Assembly: GCA_021234155.1 (NCBI GenBank)
Contig: JAJEKV010000884.1
Coordinates: 1-64,000 of the forward strand
Length of the DNA stretch: 64,000 nucleotides
Origin: Isoetes taiwanensis
Taxonomy: Eukaryota > Streptophyta > Lycopodiopsida > Isoetales > Isoetaceae
Reading direction: 5' to 3'
Below the pieces are notes generated by a model, which was not told the origin of the DNA, ran no database searches, and worked only from the letters and a program-made list of their open reading frames with translations. The position numbers and the translations under genes are program-made. Shown here in pieces: positions 11,984 through 24,069 of this stretch (position 1 is its first letter; the number at the start of each line of letters is the position of its first letter).

Positions 11984-12945
11984 CCTTCTATCGGGGAGGT
12001 TAAGTATTGGATAACTAAATCTCAGGCCATCCCTATTCTGTCCATTCTTAAATTGGATAAAAAAACTTTCCAAATCATATGTAGGGAGGAGAGGAATGTG
12101 AACCATATCATTTCCAGAAAAATCCATTCTATTCTTGGTATGATGGTGTATCTGATGAAATGGGACCCGAATTATGTTCCTGGGGATTTTTCGACAGTTG
12201 CAACTACCACATGGATTTCCAGTACTAATCTTCCTCCTGGTTTTTGGACTGTTTCTCATTTGAATGCCATTGCAAGTAAATTGGGAGAGGTCATCCAAAT
12301 TTCCATCCCTCAAACCAAGACTCCCTAAGTAAAGTGTGCATTCAGAAAAAAATTCACTCCCCCTGGGTGGATAAAATTCCCTGCAAAATTAGCAGCTCTA
12401 AATTTATTGATCTCCAAATATCCTACTCTAAAGAGCCTGTGGCTAATTTCCAGAGGGAGACAATAAATAATAAGAGTAAAGAGAAAGTCAAGGATAAAAT
12501 CCCTGATCAGAGGCATCAGGTCTGGAGACCCAAAAGCAGAATTGTAGAGGAAAAAGGGGAAGGAAGTGGTAGTAACAAGGAAATTATGGTAATCCAAGAC
12601 CCCACTCTTCCTTCTCTACCTATCCCCAATCTTCAGGGGATCGACCAAGAAGGCAGAATTATTGTGCAATTTCCTCCCAAGCTTCTTATTTGTATTGATC
12701 CCACTAACTTTGTGGTTTCCTCCATAAGTACCAGCAGGCAGGTGGTTCCCAACACTTGGCCCACGGATATGAATGAAGACTCCGAAAATTCTGATCAGGA
12801 CTTGGATCATGATCAATTTCAGAGCTTGGAATGGAACCTTGTTACAAGAAGAAGAAAGAAGGGAAAAGGAAACGAGAAGAATATGATCATGGGACCACCC
12901 AGAAGGTCCCCAAGGAAAACCAGACCCCCAGTTAAATGGACATAA
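11984..12945 (+). pseudogene. LINE ORF1 remnant (DUF4283-type nucleic-acid-binding protein)
   Basis: From just after the LTR the frame reads SQAIPILSILKLDKKTFQII and later LMKWDPNYVPGD, TWISSTNLPPGFW and IASKLGEVI. These are hallmarks of the DUF4283 domain of plant L1 ORF1 proteins, which bind element RNA. The frame stops at 12326-12328 and the protein continues in another frame from 12334 (VDKIPCKISSSKF) to 12945. The usual CCHC zinc knuckle after this segment is missing. The C-terminal part is charged (RRRKKGKGNEK) and then KTRPPVKWT. The N-terminus is absent because the LTR element interrupts it. The last 10 bases overlap the start of ORF2. Confidence 0.8.
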
Positions 12946-15900
12946 ATCTCAAGGGTATCACCTGGAACTTGCAGGGCATTAATTCTAATCTGAAAAGAGG
13001 AAGGGTGAAGGTTTGTCTTGTTTCTATGAATTTAGATTTCATTTTCTTCCAAGAGCACAAGATCCATGATGATAGTATTGATAATATAATTAGAGAAGTG
13101 TTGCCTACTAACTTTAATCAGTGGTCTCTTAAAGCAAATAATTCTTCGGCAGGTATTTCTATTGCTTGGCACAATAGGATTAATCTAAGTGATATTCAGA
13201 TGATGCATGATGGTAGTAAGAGGTGGCAGATTTTACATGGCAATATAGGGAACAATAGGATTGCTTCAGTGAACATTTATGCCTATCATCAGCCGGCTGA
13301 GAGGGCTCAGCTTTGGAATATTATAACTAACAGTTTGAATAGTATCCCTTATGATGAGATTATAATGGGGGGGAGACTTTTAATATGGTTACTCATGATT
13401 ATATGAGGAGTGCTAATTTCAGAGCCCTTAGTGGGGAAGAGAATGATAAGTGATGACTTTGCTTACAAGCCACCACCTAAATTTGGCAAGAGTGGTCCCT
13501 CATTCCTATAGCTGGAATAACCACAGAATCCAGCCTATCTGTTGTCTTCATGACAGGTTTTACCTTAGTGAATCCTTATGGAACAGCAGCTCTAGGGTCT
13601 CCAATCTCTCGAATTACACTATCTCTGATCACTATCCTCAGCTTATTAATATTAATGCCAACAATAATCAGAGGAAAAGGAATTCCTATTTTAAGCTTAA
13701 TACTAATCTGCTGGATCATGAGGATTTCCTTACCAGGTTAGCTCAGATGTTGGATATGGAAGATAAGCCCAGTAATGACATCGGGTGGATGGATTGGTGG
13801 GTTAGGACCTCTAAAAACATGAAGAATTGGTTAAAAGTATGGGGGAAGGAGATCTATCAGAAAGAGACTATTCACCTGCAAGATTTGAGAAATCAGTACG
13901 GGATAGCTCAAGGCTAGAATAAGGAGGATCTTAAAATTCAGATCGAAAGGGAAGAAATCAGGATTGCAAAGGGTTGGAAGATTAAAGCCAAAGTCAAAGA
14001 GCTTATGGAAGATGAGAGGGCTAATTCCAAATACTTTTTCATTAAGGCCAAAGGAAGGATTAAGAAAAATCATATTTATAGTGTCCTTTGGGAGGGAAAT
14101 AATATTGTTGAAGACAATCAACTCAAAGAGGCTGCTAAGGAGCATTTTGTCAGAATTATGGGTACTATCAGGGACACAAGCTCTCAAGACATACATAACT
14201 TCATTGATATTCAGGCCAGAGTTACTAATGCCATGAACAACAGCATGTCTAGACCTTTCAACAATGAGGAGATTTTTAAAGTGCTCAATGAAATGGAGAA
14301 TGGCAAAACTCCTGGACCGGATGGCCTCCCTGCTGAATTCTTCAAGAAGGCATGGGGGCTTTTGGGTAATTTTATGGTTTCCATTGCTAATGAATTCCTA
14401 CTAACCAAAAGTTTGGACTGCAGGATCAATACTAGCCTCATTGCTCTCATCCCTAAAAATGACATGCCTATTTCTTTTTCAGATTATAGGCCTATCTCAC
14501 TTTCCAATGTGGTCTATAAGCTCATTTCAGGTTCAATTGCAGCTATTCTTGATGAGATCATAAGTAAGACTCAAAGTGCCTACTTGAAAGGGAGATACAT
14601 CTTGGATAATGTTGCAGCAGCATCTCTAGGGATCAGCTGGGCCAAAGAAACTAAACAAAACATAGGGCTTCTAAAATTGGACATCACCAAAGCCTTCGAC
14701 ACAGTAAGTTGGAAATTTTTGCAAGAATGCAGCCGGAGTTTAGGATTCTCGGAAGAGGTAATTTCTATTTTCATGGCTATTCTGAAAAACTCAAGATCGG
14801 CTGTCCTAATCAATGGAGAGTGCAGTCCCTTCTTTGATATAAAAAGAGGAGTTAAGCAAGGATGCCCTCTGGCACCTTTCTTGTTTCTAATAGTCATGGA
14901 AGGTCTGCACAGTAATTTCCAAAAGCTTAGGAATCTCAATGAGGTTAAAGGGCTCAAACTCCCTCCTAATCAAGGGATGGAGGATATTCTCAATGTTCAT
15001 TTTGCAGATGATACCTTTCTTTTTATGGATCTGGACAATCAATCTATTCAAACTACACAGCAGATTCTTGAGGACTTTGGAAGATGGTCCGTTGCAATAT
15101 TAACCCAACCAAGACAAAGCTGATTTCAAGGGATCAGACTAAAGGGAGCAAGCAAGCTTTATCTCTTGGATGTATGTATCTCTCTCCTACCACCAAAACC
15201 AAAATCTTGGGGATCCCCTATGCTATTAGGGTGAACGCGAAAGTGACCTCGTGGGGGATCTCTTGGATAAATTCTACAGTGAAGGTGGACTCCCTCAACT
15301 CTAAATTCCTTTCTAAGAATGGTAGGGCAAACTCTATTTTCTCAAAACTCATCTATTTGGCCCCTCTATTCTAAAATGCAAAGAGGAACTGAGGAACCTA
15401 GAAGATCTTTGATTCCAGTCTCCATGAATGAGAGTTGTAAAACCAAAAGCATGGGAGGATTGGGAGTTATTAACATTGAGAAGCAAGCAACCGCTTTTAG
15501 TCGCTAAATACTTACAGAATTGCATTGATCGATTAACCATCCGGCCAAAGCTCTGATCAAACATTATATTGGGAGATGCCATCCATTTGGGTGGAGAGGG
15601 CTTAAGATGCACCTTCCCTATAGTATTTTCTTTCCCTTCACCATCCCGAATTCCATCCCACTGATTATAAAAAAGTGGATCAGGGCGTGGCTCAAGGTTA
15701 AAGGCATGTACACTTGGAAGGAGGGCCTTTCTCAGGATCAACCAATCTTCTGGAGTCCTTCTCTTATTCTGGATGATCCCAATACATGCTTGGCCTCTCA
15801 TTTTCCTACCCTTACTAAGCAATGGACTAACAGGGGAATTGTGTTCATTAGGGACACCTCGGTCCTAAGTGATCTGGGAGAGGAGTCTGAAACGCTTTTC

Positions 15901-16509
15901 AATAGTATTACCCAGAGACTTGCCAGTGGACAGTGGCACCATTCAGAAGATTCGTGGCACACAAACGGGTTCATTGGATACAAAGTTAAAATAGCTTATA
16001 AATTCCCCTCGAATAGAGATCGTGACATAACAATCCATATCAAATGGAATACCGATCCCTTTGAGGATCAAAAAGGAACCTCATCTTTCTATGGAAGTGT
16101 CCAATCCACCCAAAAGTCAAAGCCTTTATGTGGCAGCTTTGGCATAAGGCTCTTGCAACAAATATGAAAAGATGGAGGATGAACATGGCGGAATCTAACA
16201 TTTGTGTGCGATGTATGCAGGATCAGGAAGATGAGAATCATCTTTTCAGAAACTGTTTATGGGCCGAATGGACTCGGAGTTAATGAGACCGAGCTTGATA
16301 TGCCCAATCTTAGGACCATGAGCCCCACGGATTTTTTTTTCTTCCCCAAAACCCATCAAATTGGCGTGATCTATCTTCTCCTTTGGAGAATGTGGAAGGG
16401 AAGGAACTTCCTGATCTTCAAAGAGGAGATTATATGGCCTCAGGCTATTATCGAGCAAACCAAATATGATATTAATTGGATTGAGGAGATTTTCGATATT
16501 CATATTTGA
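12936..16509 (+). pseudogene. LINE ORF2: AP endonuclease, reverse transcriptase, zf-RVT (broken)
   Basis: The ATG at 12936 opens MDINLKGITWNLQGIN, the start of an APE-type endonuclease; FIFFQEHKI follows and ISDHYPQLI ends the domain near 13650. Reverse transcriptase lies at about 14260-15060: GKTPGPDGLP, YRPISLSNVVYKLIS, LKLDITKAFDTVSW (motif A), GVKQGCPLAPFLF (B) and FADDTFLF (C), all catalytic residues kept. Near 16090-16270 a zf-RVT domain is spread over two frames (KVKAFMWQLWHKAL, ICVRCMQDQEDENHLFRNC). The frame is broken in several places: indels at the endonuclease GGDFNM motif (about 13370), a TAG at 13915, and shifts near 15090, 15370, 15510 and 16090. The 372-codon stretch 14005-15123 is intact. 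This is a dead plant L1-type element; the 3' end is about 16510. Confidence 0.9.
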
Positions 16510-16958
16510 ACTCTTTCCATCTTTTTTCTAACTTTACTTTGAAATTCTCGTGAAACATTCTCGTGTTGGTAAAGAAGTGAAGTGGGAAAAGAATCGACCT
16601 TTCACTCTAATGCGCCTATGGCTTACTCGCGGGGTTGGGGAGATAGGAAAAGACATGAAGATGGATGCCAATCGCGGATTGCTCGTAATACTGCCTTATG
16701 ATGCAAAAAAAGGGATATTTTATGCGGGCTAAGGATAAGAAAGGAAGATTTAATCCGGAGAAAGCTCACTTATGCAAGTGCCCATTCTGTCTATTCATAG
16801 TAGCTACCAAAGGAATGGGGAGAAAGGATCACGCTGAGGGCGAGCCCAAGAAAAGAAGATTTCTGGAATGATGGCCACGGTCATAAGAACTCTGTTTCTG
16901 TTTTTTAAAGACTGAATTCCCCTTTTGACGTTGGTTCAGGCCTATAATAGGCCTTTAA
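16510..16958. other. LINE 3' flank, no gene seen
   Basis: Probable LINE 3' untranslated sequence and flank. There is no clear poly-A tail and no coding similarity that I can support. Confidence 0.4.
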
Positions 16959-19618
16959 CACTAGAGTTGTCCAGGGACCATTTCTCAGTCCATGGAAAAA
17001 TGGTCCACCATACCCCCTGCCACTTAAACCGATATATCTCACAAGATAAATTTTAATTTTAAAATATACCACCACTATTTGAGTCTTCACTTGATTCTTA
17101 ACGATCTATGAGAATTTCATGACCATTGGATACACCTTTATATTGGTATGATTGTTCAAACTTTGAAGAATTTGGCAGTTTTTACAGCACTCTAGAACTG
17201 CATTCTTCAATTTTCTAGCATAAAAGTGTCTAAACCTTGCTAAATATGAAATTAATTAATGTATTATGATAAAACATATCAATTTGCATGTTTCCATGTT
17301 TTGCCACTATCATTTGATTTTAATTGAAGCCGCCAAACCCTATTTTGCTTAAAAATGCTGCATGAGGTTCAAGAATTATTTCTCTCTTATTATTACAAGT
17401 TTTGACTTAATTTTTGTGACAATGAGTCCTTAACTAGGCAACCTATAGTCTAAAGAATTTTTTTTATGTTTATATGTTTTATTAGTATCGTTATTAACTA
17501 AAGAAATTATTGTACAGAATTCAAAATAAAAATATGGGTTAAAGTGCTTCAATAAATTCCATCCATAAGTCTCATAAGGATAGTAAATGATGCATTCTAA
17601 TCAACTCTATGTAGGAATTTACTTTATCAACATAAATATAGTGTAACTAGGGTATAACCATGCATTATCTAGATCTAAACGAGCTCTAATATAACAGGAT
17701 GAACACAAAGAAAGGTTCCAAAGTGTATTGATTATATACCTTTATAGATCTAAAACTCAACAATAATGTAGGTAGTGATAGTTATTGATGAATAGAGGAC
17801 AATATCACGAAGTTTAGCCATGATTATAAATAAATAGATCAAAAGACATTCTAACACTTTTCTAGTTCATCTCAAAAATTAACTTATTGCACTATAATTC
17901 TTCCATAAGCCTTTTAAATGGCTAACGTGATGATAAAAAGGGATATTGAGATCCTTGTTGTGGTCTTATTAGAAAAAGAAATGAAGAAACCTACTTACTT
18001 TCCACTATTATAAAGTTAGACAATGTGTGGCTGCTCCAAAATGTTGTAGTCTAAGTAGGACCATAGTACATGTAGATCAACTTTTATGATAGGCTATAAA
18101 TTTTGTAAATTTGAACCTTTGTTGGCAATATATATCTCAAATTTCATGTTAGGATAATATATTATATATACAAGATTTGAATATAAATAAGCATGGACTA
18201 TGTATAGGTCCGTAGGATTAAAGCAACTGGATTGAGAAAATTTCTATTTATTTGCATTGGCTCTATTCATTTTGTTCCCTACAATGATATTATGATTTCT
18301 CATCGCCTATAAGATAATCTTTGAAAGGTGTAAGTGGATTTTCTCATACATTCAAAGTAGCCCATTAACAACTTAATTTTGTGTCTGGATATCACTTTTT
18401 AGATAGACAATCCCCCTAATCAACTAATGTTATCATATATAATGTGATATAAACTATATTCTAAAGAATTGATTAAGATGATGATGTTCTAACTTTTAAA
18501 TGAGAGGTCATGTGGACCAATAATTGACATCGGCATGATAGCGCCTATCTTGATCTTCTTTAGGCATATCTTTTCATATTTTTCCTTGGTTCATCTTGCA
18601 TTGCTATCTTAACTTTGGGAAGCTTTGAAATATGGTGTTTGGAAGTTCATTTTCAAGGCACAAATCTAGAGATCAAATATGGAAAATATTTGATGATAAC
18701 TTGAACTAATACTAAAAGTTTTAGCCCAAATCTAGCAATAGATATTTTTATTGATAGAGGATCTCATGAAATACTAATATCCTAAAAATTTGGCTTGAGA
18801 TCCAATAAGGTAAAGAAGTTATTGATTTAAAATGAACCTCAGGACCAAGAATGGTCTTATGTACGTAAACCTTTTTATTGATTTTATCATGATCGTGTTT
18901 TTGCTCTTTTTTTTTTTTACTTTTTTTTTCATTGGTTTCATATCCATACAAGCATTCATATATATATTATTTTTTCAATGACATACTATTTCAATAAATT
19001 TCTTTCAAATATAACAAAATAGACATCAATTAAAAGTTACTTAAAAAGTGTTATTATAAGTTAAAGTCGTAAGCTTCAAATTTACAGCCAACAAATATTT
19101 TTTTATGCATGGACCAATTAGTCAACTACTTTATATACCAAATTTGAAGTAAAAAAATTATTTTCATGCAAAAGTTTATAGAATTTTAATTGAAACAGCC
19201 TTCGGGAACCATTATTGGTCCACGTAGACGTAAAACTGCTTTTGACCCCCTCGTGCATGTTTTGATCGACTATATCTTCCTTTCTAGACTTGGATTGGAA
19301 CAAGGTTTTTTTGTATTAATCCTTTTCTCAGATAGAAAAATACCATTATAATGAAAAAAAAAAAAAAATCCTTTTATTGAGATAGCTTTTACATTATGTA
19401 AACATGAAGCAAACCGGACTTGACCCCCTTGATTCATTTTAACATAACTTTCAATTTTGGGGTATATGCATTTGTAACTATTTTTCCCTGCGGCAACATG
19501 ACCGCCATATATTAACATGTAGAAAGGGTTTAATCAATTTTATGTCGTTGATTTTATATGAATTTTAAAGTTTAACTGCATAAATGAACCAATGGTCCAT
19601 CAAGGGACAACTCTAGTG
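16959..19618. mobile_element. Non-autonomous DNA transposon, 2660 bp, with 14-bp terminal inverted repeats
   Basis: CACTAGAGTTGTCC at 16959-16972 is the exact reverse complement of GGACAACTCTAGTG at 19605-19618, and similarity extends inward (GGACCATTT left, AATGGTCC right). Further GGACCA/TGGTCC motifs occur inside near both ends (16987, 18843, 19217), as in elements with subterminal transposase sites. The CACTA start suggests the CACTA superfamily, but the flanks are TAA and TTA, which is not a clean 3-bp duplication. The interior is AT-rich, has no ORF over about 80 codons, and contains T/A homopolymers (18908-18929, 19353-19367). No transposase is visible. Confidence 0.65.
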
Positions 19619-20246
19619 TTAATATTTTCTCTAGATATTATGTTGAAGGGTCTCTATAACCAACCCTACCCAAATCGGTTGCTTTTTGTAAACATATCGT
19701 AATATATATAAAATTATTTGGATGTGTCTGGTGATATAGATTGTTGATATATTCAAATCGATCCTGACCATTCGTTTGAAATATGGTGAGGTGGCACACT
19801 TACAGCCATTGGATATCCATGGGGGCATGCATGGGGGATGCATGGGGCATGCTCTACATCCCCGATGTTTCGGACGAAGGGAAGGATAAACCGCCCTTGA
19901 TTTTTGTGAAGGAAGGTGCCAAAAAGTGAATTTGGTGTGTAGCGATCTCAACCGTTAGATTAAAAGGTGAGCATAAATCATAGCCATTAACTTTTTAATT
20001 ATTAAATTAGTTTTTTTTTTTTAAAGGAGGTGAGGTGGCATCCTCATTAATAAAGAAAAGTAATGAGGTGGCAAAGTATTTATGAATAGACTTTCTAGGA
20101 AGCTTCCTTCTATTTAATCGACTTCAAATGCACGTAGCTTGCAGTAGAGAGGTCGGATGAAGGTGGGACCTATGCCATTGGATTCCTCTCGTTGAGAGCT
20201 TTTTTGCTTTGGCACTATTTTGTCGCAGCTGGAGCCAATGTGATCG
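19619..20246. other. Intergenic, no feature recognised
   Basis: AT-rich DNA with GGGGGCATGCATGGGGGATG-like short repeats near 19826-19850. Nothing coding is seen. Confidence 0.4.
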
Positions 20247-21135
20247 AATACTAAGAATCTTCTTAGAATCTTCGCGTTGAGGGAATCTAGGAGAATCTTC
20301 ATAGGATCTTAGAGAATCCAGAGGAATATCATGAGAATCTTAGAGAATCTATAGGAATCTCAAGAGAGCAACTTTGAGAATGTAAGGGAATCTAAGGGAA
20401 TCTTCATAAAATCTTTAAGGACCTAGATGAATCTTGAAGGAATCTTAAGGAGTCTAGGGGAACCTTCATAGAATCTAGGGGAGCTAGAGGAATCTCAAGA
20501 GAATCTATATGAATCTCAAGTGATCCTTTGGGAATTTAGGGGAATATTCCTAAAATCTTTGAGAATTTAGATAATCTAGAAGAATCTAGGAGAATCTTCA
20601 TAGAATCATGACAATCTAGAGGATGAGGTATTCTTTTGGAGTGTAGGGGAATTTTTAGAGAATCTAGAAGAATCTAAAGGAATCTTCATAAAATATTTAA
20701 GAATCTATGGGAATCTAGATGGAATCTTGGAGAATCTAGGGGAATCTTAGTAAAATTTAGGGGAATCTCCATAGAATCTTAAGAATCTAAAAGAATCTTT
20801 GTAGAACTTTAAGAATCTAAGAGAATGTTTGAGAATCTAAGCGAATCTCAAGAGAGTCTTTGGTAATCTAGGGGAATCTTCCTAAAATTTTTGAGAATCT
20901 AAGTGAATCTTAATGGAATCTTAGAATCTAAGAGAATCTTCATAGAATCTTGGGGAATCTAGGAGAATCTTTATAGAATCTTGGGGAACCTAGAGGAATC
21001 ATGGGATAATCTTTGGAAATCTAGGGGAATGTTAGGGAATCTTAAGAGAATCTATGGAAATCTAAGAGAATCCATGGGAACTTATATAGATTCTTGAAGA
21101 ATCTAAGGGATATATATAAGAGAATCTAAGGGCTA
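20247..21135. repeat. Degenerate minisatellite of AGAATCTAGGGGAATCTT-type units
   Basis: About 890 bases consist almost entirely of variants of GAATCT, spaced 9-11 bases (AGAATCTAGGGGAATCTT, CATAGAATCTTGGGGAATCT and similar). The higher-order unit is irregular and point changes are frequent, indicating an old slippage-derived array. Frames are closed; no coding role is supported. Confidence 0.9.
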
Positions 21136-21440
21136 TATCTCTGTATTTGGCCTCTAGTTGGATTTGTAAAGTCCCTAACTCGTACAGGCCCTACATAGTA
21201 CAAACACTTGTGTATATATACATATGTTAATATGTACACCTATATTTACATTAATACAAATACTAAGCCTTCAATTAAAAAAAAAAACTTTCAAGGTACA
21301 TACACATATCCAATATAAAATACATTTGAACAAACTAAACTCTAACCACCACTCTCAATCACAGGTTTATCATTATCAAGCACAACAAACATCATCATAC
21401 AAATCAATCCTAACATACCATGTACCTTGGAATTACGCAG

Positions 21441-22207
21441 TTGGTGAGTCAACAAACTCACTAACAATTGTTACCGACCAAATGATGACAAATCCAAAAC
21501 ATTCTACACCAAACAGGTACGATACAGAAGGTAAAAAGGCAATATACACACCAGTGGCAGCAAGCTTGAGCAAACGACAAGCACACGACATTTCAACAAC
21601 ACAGCAAAACGATCACACATTCATATCAAACATCACATTAGCCAACTTTGGACAACGAAAAGTAAACTAACAACACAAACTAAAATCCAATTCCATATTT
21701 CCAACACTAACACCTTTTAATTGTAAAATGAAAGGCTAAAACCTTTACTATCATAGCGTCTATAAGTTACATAAATCCAGACCAGCAAATGTGCTACACT
21801 GCATGCAACTCTTGCAAGAAAAAAGTTCAGACCGAGACATCGACAACATGGTGTCAAACCTGCCACATCAAAACATCAATTTCTAAAAGGTAAAAATTAA
21901 TGAATACTAATCAATTCTGAACAATATAACAAAGAAGCTTTCGTTCTAAACAAACATAGACTACAGATATATTCTCTATGCAAAATTGATAGACTCTACT
22001 GGCGAAACTTGGGCCACCACCTTCAATGATGAAGCAGAAAAAACTCTAGGATACAATGCAAATAAATTGCATGAAATACGAACACAGGTACAACAAATTC
22101 CATATACAACAAACATATTTCACAATAAAAAACTAATTCAATATCTACTTCCAGGATAATGAAGGCAAATTATACCAACATTCAGGATCAAATCAACCTG
22201 GACCGTA
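21441..22207 (+). pseudogene. Replication protein A large-subunit-like fragment (C-terminal zinc ribbon and OB fold), spliced
   Basis: Four exon-like blocks on the + strand join in frame. Exon 21441-21661 (acceptor ACGCAG, donor GTAAAC) contains NRYDTEGKKAIYTPVAAS and ISNITLANFGQRK. Exon 21735-21889 encodes FTIIASISYINPDQQMCYTA then CNSCKKKV and WCQTCH, the RPA1 zinc ribbon. Exon 21967-22087 encodes YILYAKLIDSTGETWATTFN and LGYNANKLHEIRTQ, the C-terminal OB fold. Exon sizes 155 and 121 add to exactly 92 codons, and GT/AG borders are intact. The next block (22155-22207) hits a TAG after 17 codons. RPA1 binds single-stranded DNA in replication and repair. The N-terminal OB folds are absent, so this is a truncated host RPA1 copy or an RPA gene from a Helitron-type transposon. 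I cannot tell which. Confidence 0.75.
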
Positions 22208-22370
22208 GGATCATCTATATAGAATCTACACAGAAACTCCTAAACCATCTGAGCTGTAGGATATGTCCCAAAGCCATTTGAATCGTAGGATCTCAAATGG
22301 GCGGTCGGATAAGCGTGACAAACATAAGAACATATATATGTTAGATAGATAGTAGATATATAACAATTAG

Positions 22371-22507
22371 TGTGTAGCACATTGGTTAAGATGTTTGCCT
22401 TGTAATGGAACATTATAAGTTTGAATCTGCCTTTATGTTATTCCTTTGCCATAAGCCCTGAAGAATATTTTGGATGTTTCAAAAAGATCCCCCCCCCCAA
22501 AAAAAAG
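22371..22507 (+). mobile_element. SINE-like unit with tRNA-type A and B boxes
   Basis: TAGCACATTGG at 22375-22385 resembles a pol III A box and AGTTTGAATCT at 22418-22428 a B box, with tRNA-like spacing. The sequence then continues to a C-run and A-rich tail (22488-22507). It does not fold as a proper tRNA by eye, so a tRNA-derived SINE is likelier than a tRNA gene. Confidence 0.45.
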
Positions 22508-22521
22508 AAGTTTTTAAAAAG

Positions 22522-22583
22522 TTATTGGAATATTACATAAAAACATTCTCGTTTATTGGAATATTATATAAAAACATTCTCGT
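22522..22583. repeat. 31-bp direct tandem duplication
   Basis: TTATTGGAATATTACATAAA with its continuation AACATTCTCGT occurs twice back to back (22522-22552, 22553-22583) with one base difference. Confidence 0.95.
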
Positions 22584-22638
22584 TTAAATATGGATGACCA
22601 CCATATACGTATGATATTGTATGGTCGGCATACTACCC

Positions 22639-22945
22639 TCCTCCTATAACAACGACGAGTCCTTGGAGCTGGAGCCGAAGTACTTGGACTTGGCTTATCC
22701 GGGTAATGCCGGTGGAACTCTACAATTTTCTTATATGCATTTGTTAGATTCTTTTTAGTTCCCAGGTTCTATCACTTGGCAAATATCATTTTTCAATCGG
22801 CAAAGTAATGCAATCGCAACAAGTAGCGACCACATATGGATGACACATATATAGTTGTTACACCATCCCCCTCCTATAATGACGACGAGTCCTCGGAGCT
22901 GGAGCCAAAGTACTTGGACTTGGCTTATTCGAATAAATGCCTATG
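22639..22945. repeat. Direct duplication with 230-bp period
   Basis: The blocks at about 22639-22705 and 22869-22935 share CTCCTATAA, GACGAGTCC, GGAGCTGGAGCC and AAGTACTTGGACTTGGCTTA. Both copies are open in one + frame (DES.ELEPKYLDLAY). I do not recognise this peptide, so I call it a repeat rather than a gene. Confidence 0.8.
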
Positions 22946-22975
22946 GGACTTGCAATTATTTTACAATAGGCTGCT

Positions 22976-24069
22976 AGCTACCTAACCAACTATGAAGATG
23001 ACATCGTACTGACTCTCTGTGGTATCAAATTCTATAGCAGCAAATATATGACATTCACCTTCAATGTAGTCGTGAGGGATGTCATCATCTTTGTCCGTGC
23101 GAGTTTCTAATCATGTTTCCATTATACTAGCACCCATGACAAACGGACAATTATATGTTCTGTGACATGGCTGGAAGCATCTGAAAGAGAGTTTCTTTAT
23201 GCACTCTTCCTGCTTTTTCACTCAAAGACTTGCCTTATAGTCTTAGAATAGTTAGGAGTCCCAAATTGGTCTGTGCATGTGACCCCCTTCTTGCCTTCAT
23301 GCTTTCCATAGCCGCCTCCATATGCATTAAGAGTGGACCATGGGCTATAAAGTTGTTGTGCTCTTGCCTTTATCATAGCCTCCCTGCTTTTGAGCTAGAG
23401 TCAGAAGGCTATTCTATTCTATTCTATTCTTCAGCTTCCAACACATATGCATAGGACATTGTCGTTCAAGCCTTCAAGACCGGGCTTTGATTATACGCCT
23501 AATGTAACACATACAATTGGGCATGAACTCCTCAAAGTACATGTTGCCAGGAATAAATTACTAGTTGCATATTTTTATTAGCACTTTTAGCTAAACTCGA
23601 CATTAATCCCAAAGCTTTTGGTTTAGCTAGACTCTACATATTTTTCCTTCATATTCTATTAGCTAAACTAACCCAAACATCATCCTTCCAACGGAAATTA
23701 TTAAGCCAAATTACTATACTTTTTTCAAGCCCATATTTTCTTTGTGAAAACATTCTAAAATAATGCTAATTAGCAAAAAATTGTAATTTATAATGCTAGA
23801 AACTAAACTATTAATCATATATTTGTTATAAAATAGAATGATATTAGTTAAACTAGCTCAAAATTCATTTTAAAAGTTTCTATGGTTTAGCTAACAATAC
23901 AAAAATTTCACCAATCGTTTAAAATGTGTTTGTGCAGTCCTAAAAAGTTAAGCTAAAATTATTATTTTTTCCCAATTTTTTTCCATGAACTTTCCAATTT
24001 TTTCAAAAAAATATGCTAAAAATCGCCAAAGCTAAGTTTAGCCCATTCCATGCATCTCTACTATCTTCT
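22976..24069. other. No firm feature; short stretch open on both strands
   Basis: 22990-23110 is open on the + strand (YEDDIVLTLCGIKF) and the - strand (DDDIPHDYIEGECHIFAAIE) at once, so strand and reality of any gene are undecided. The 74-codon + frame 23230-23454 looks like chance. The rest is AT-rich with no recognisable feature. Confidence 0.3.

Noticed and set aside
14211-14957. Minus-strand frames over the LINE reverse transcriptase
   Set aside because: Antisense to the conserved + strand reverse transcriptase.
22980-23110. Possible small gene open on both strands
   Set aside because: Both readings look plausible and neither matches a known family, so no strand can be supported.
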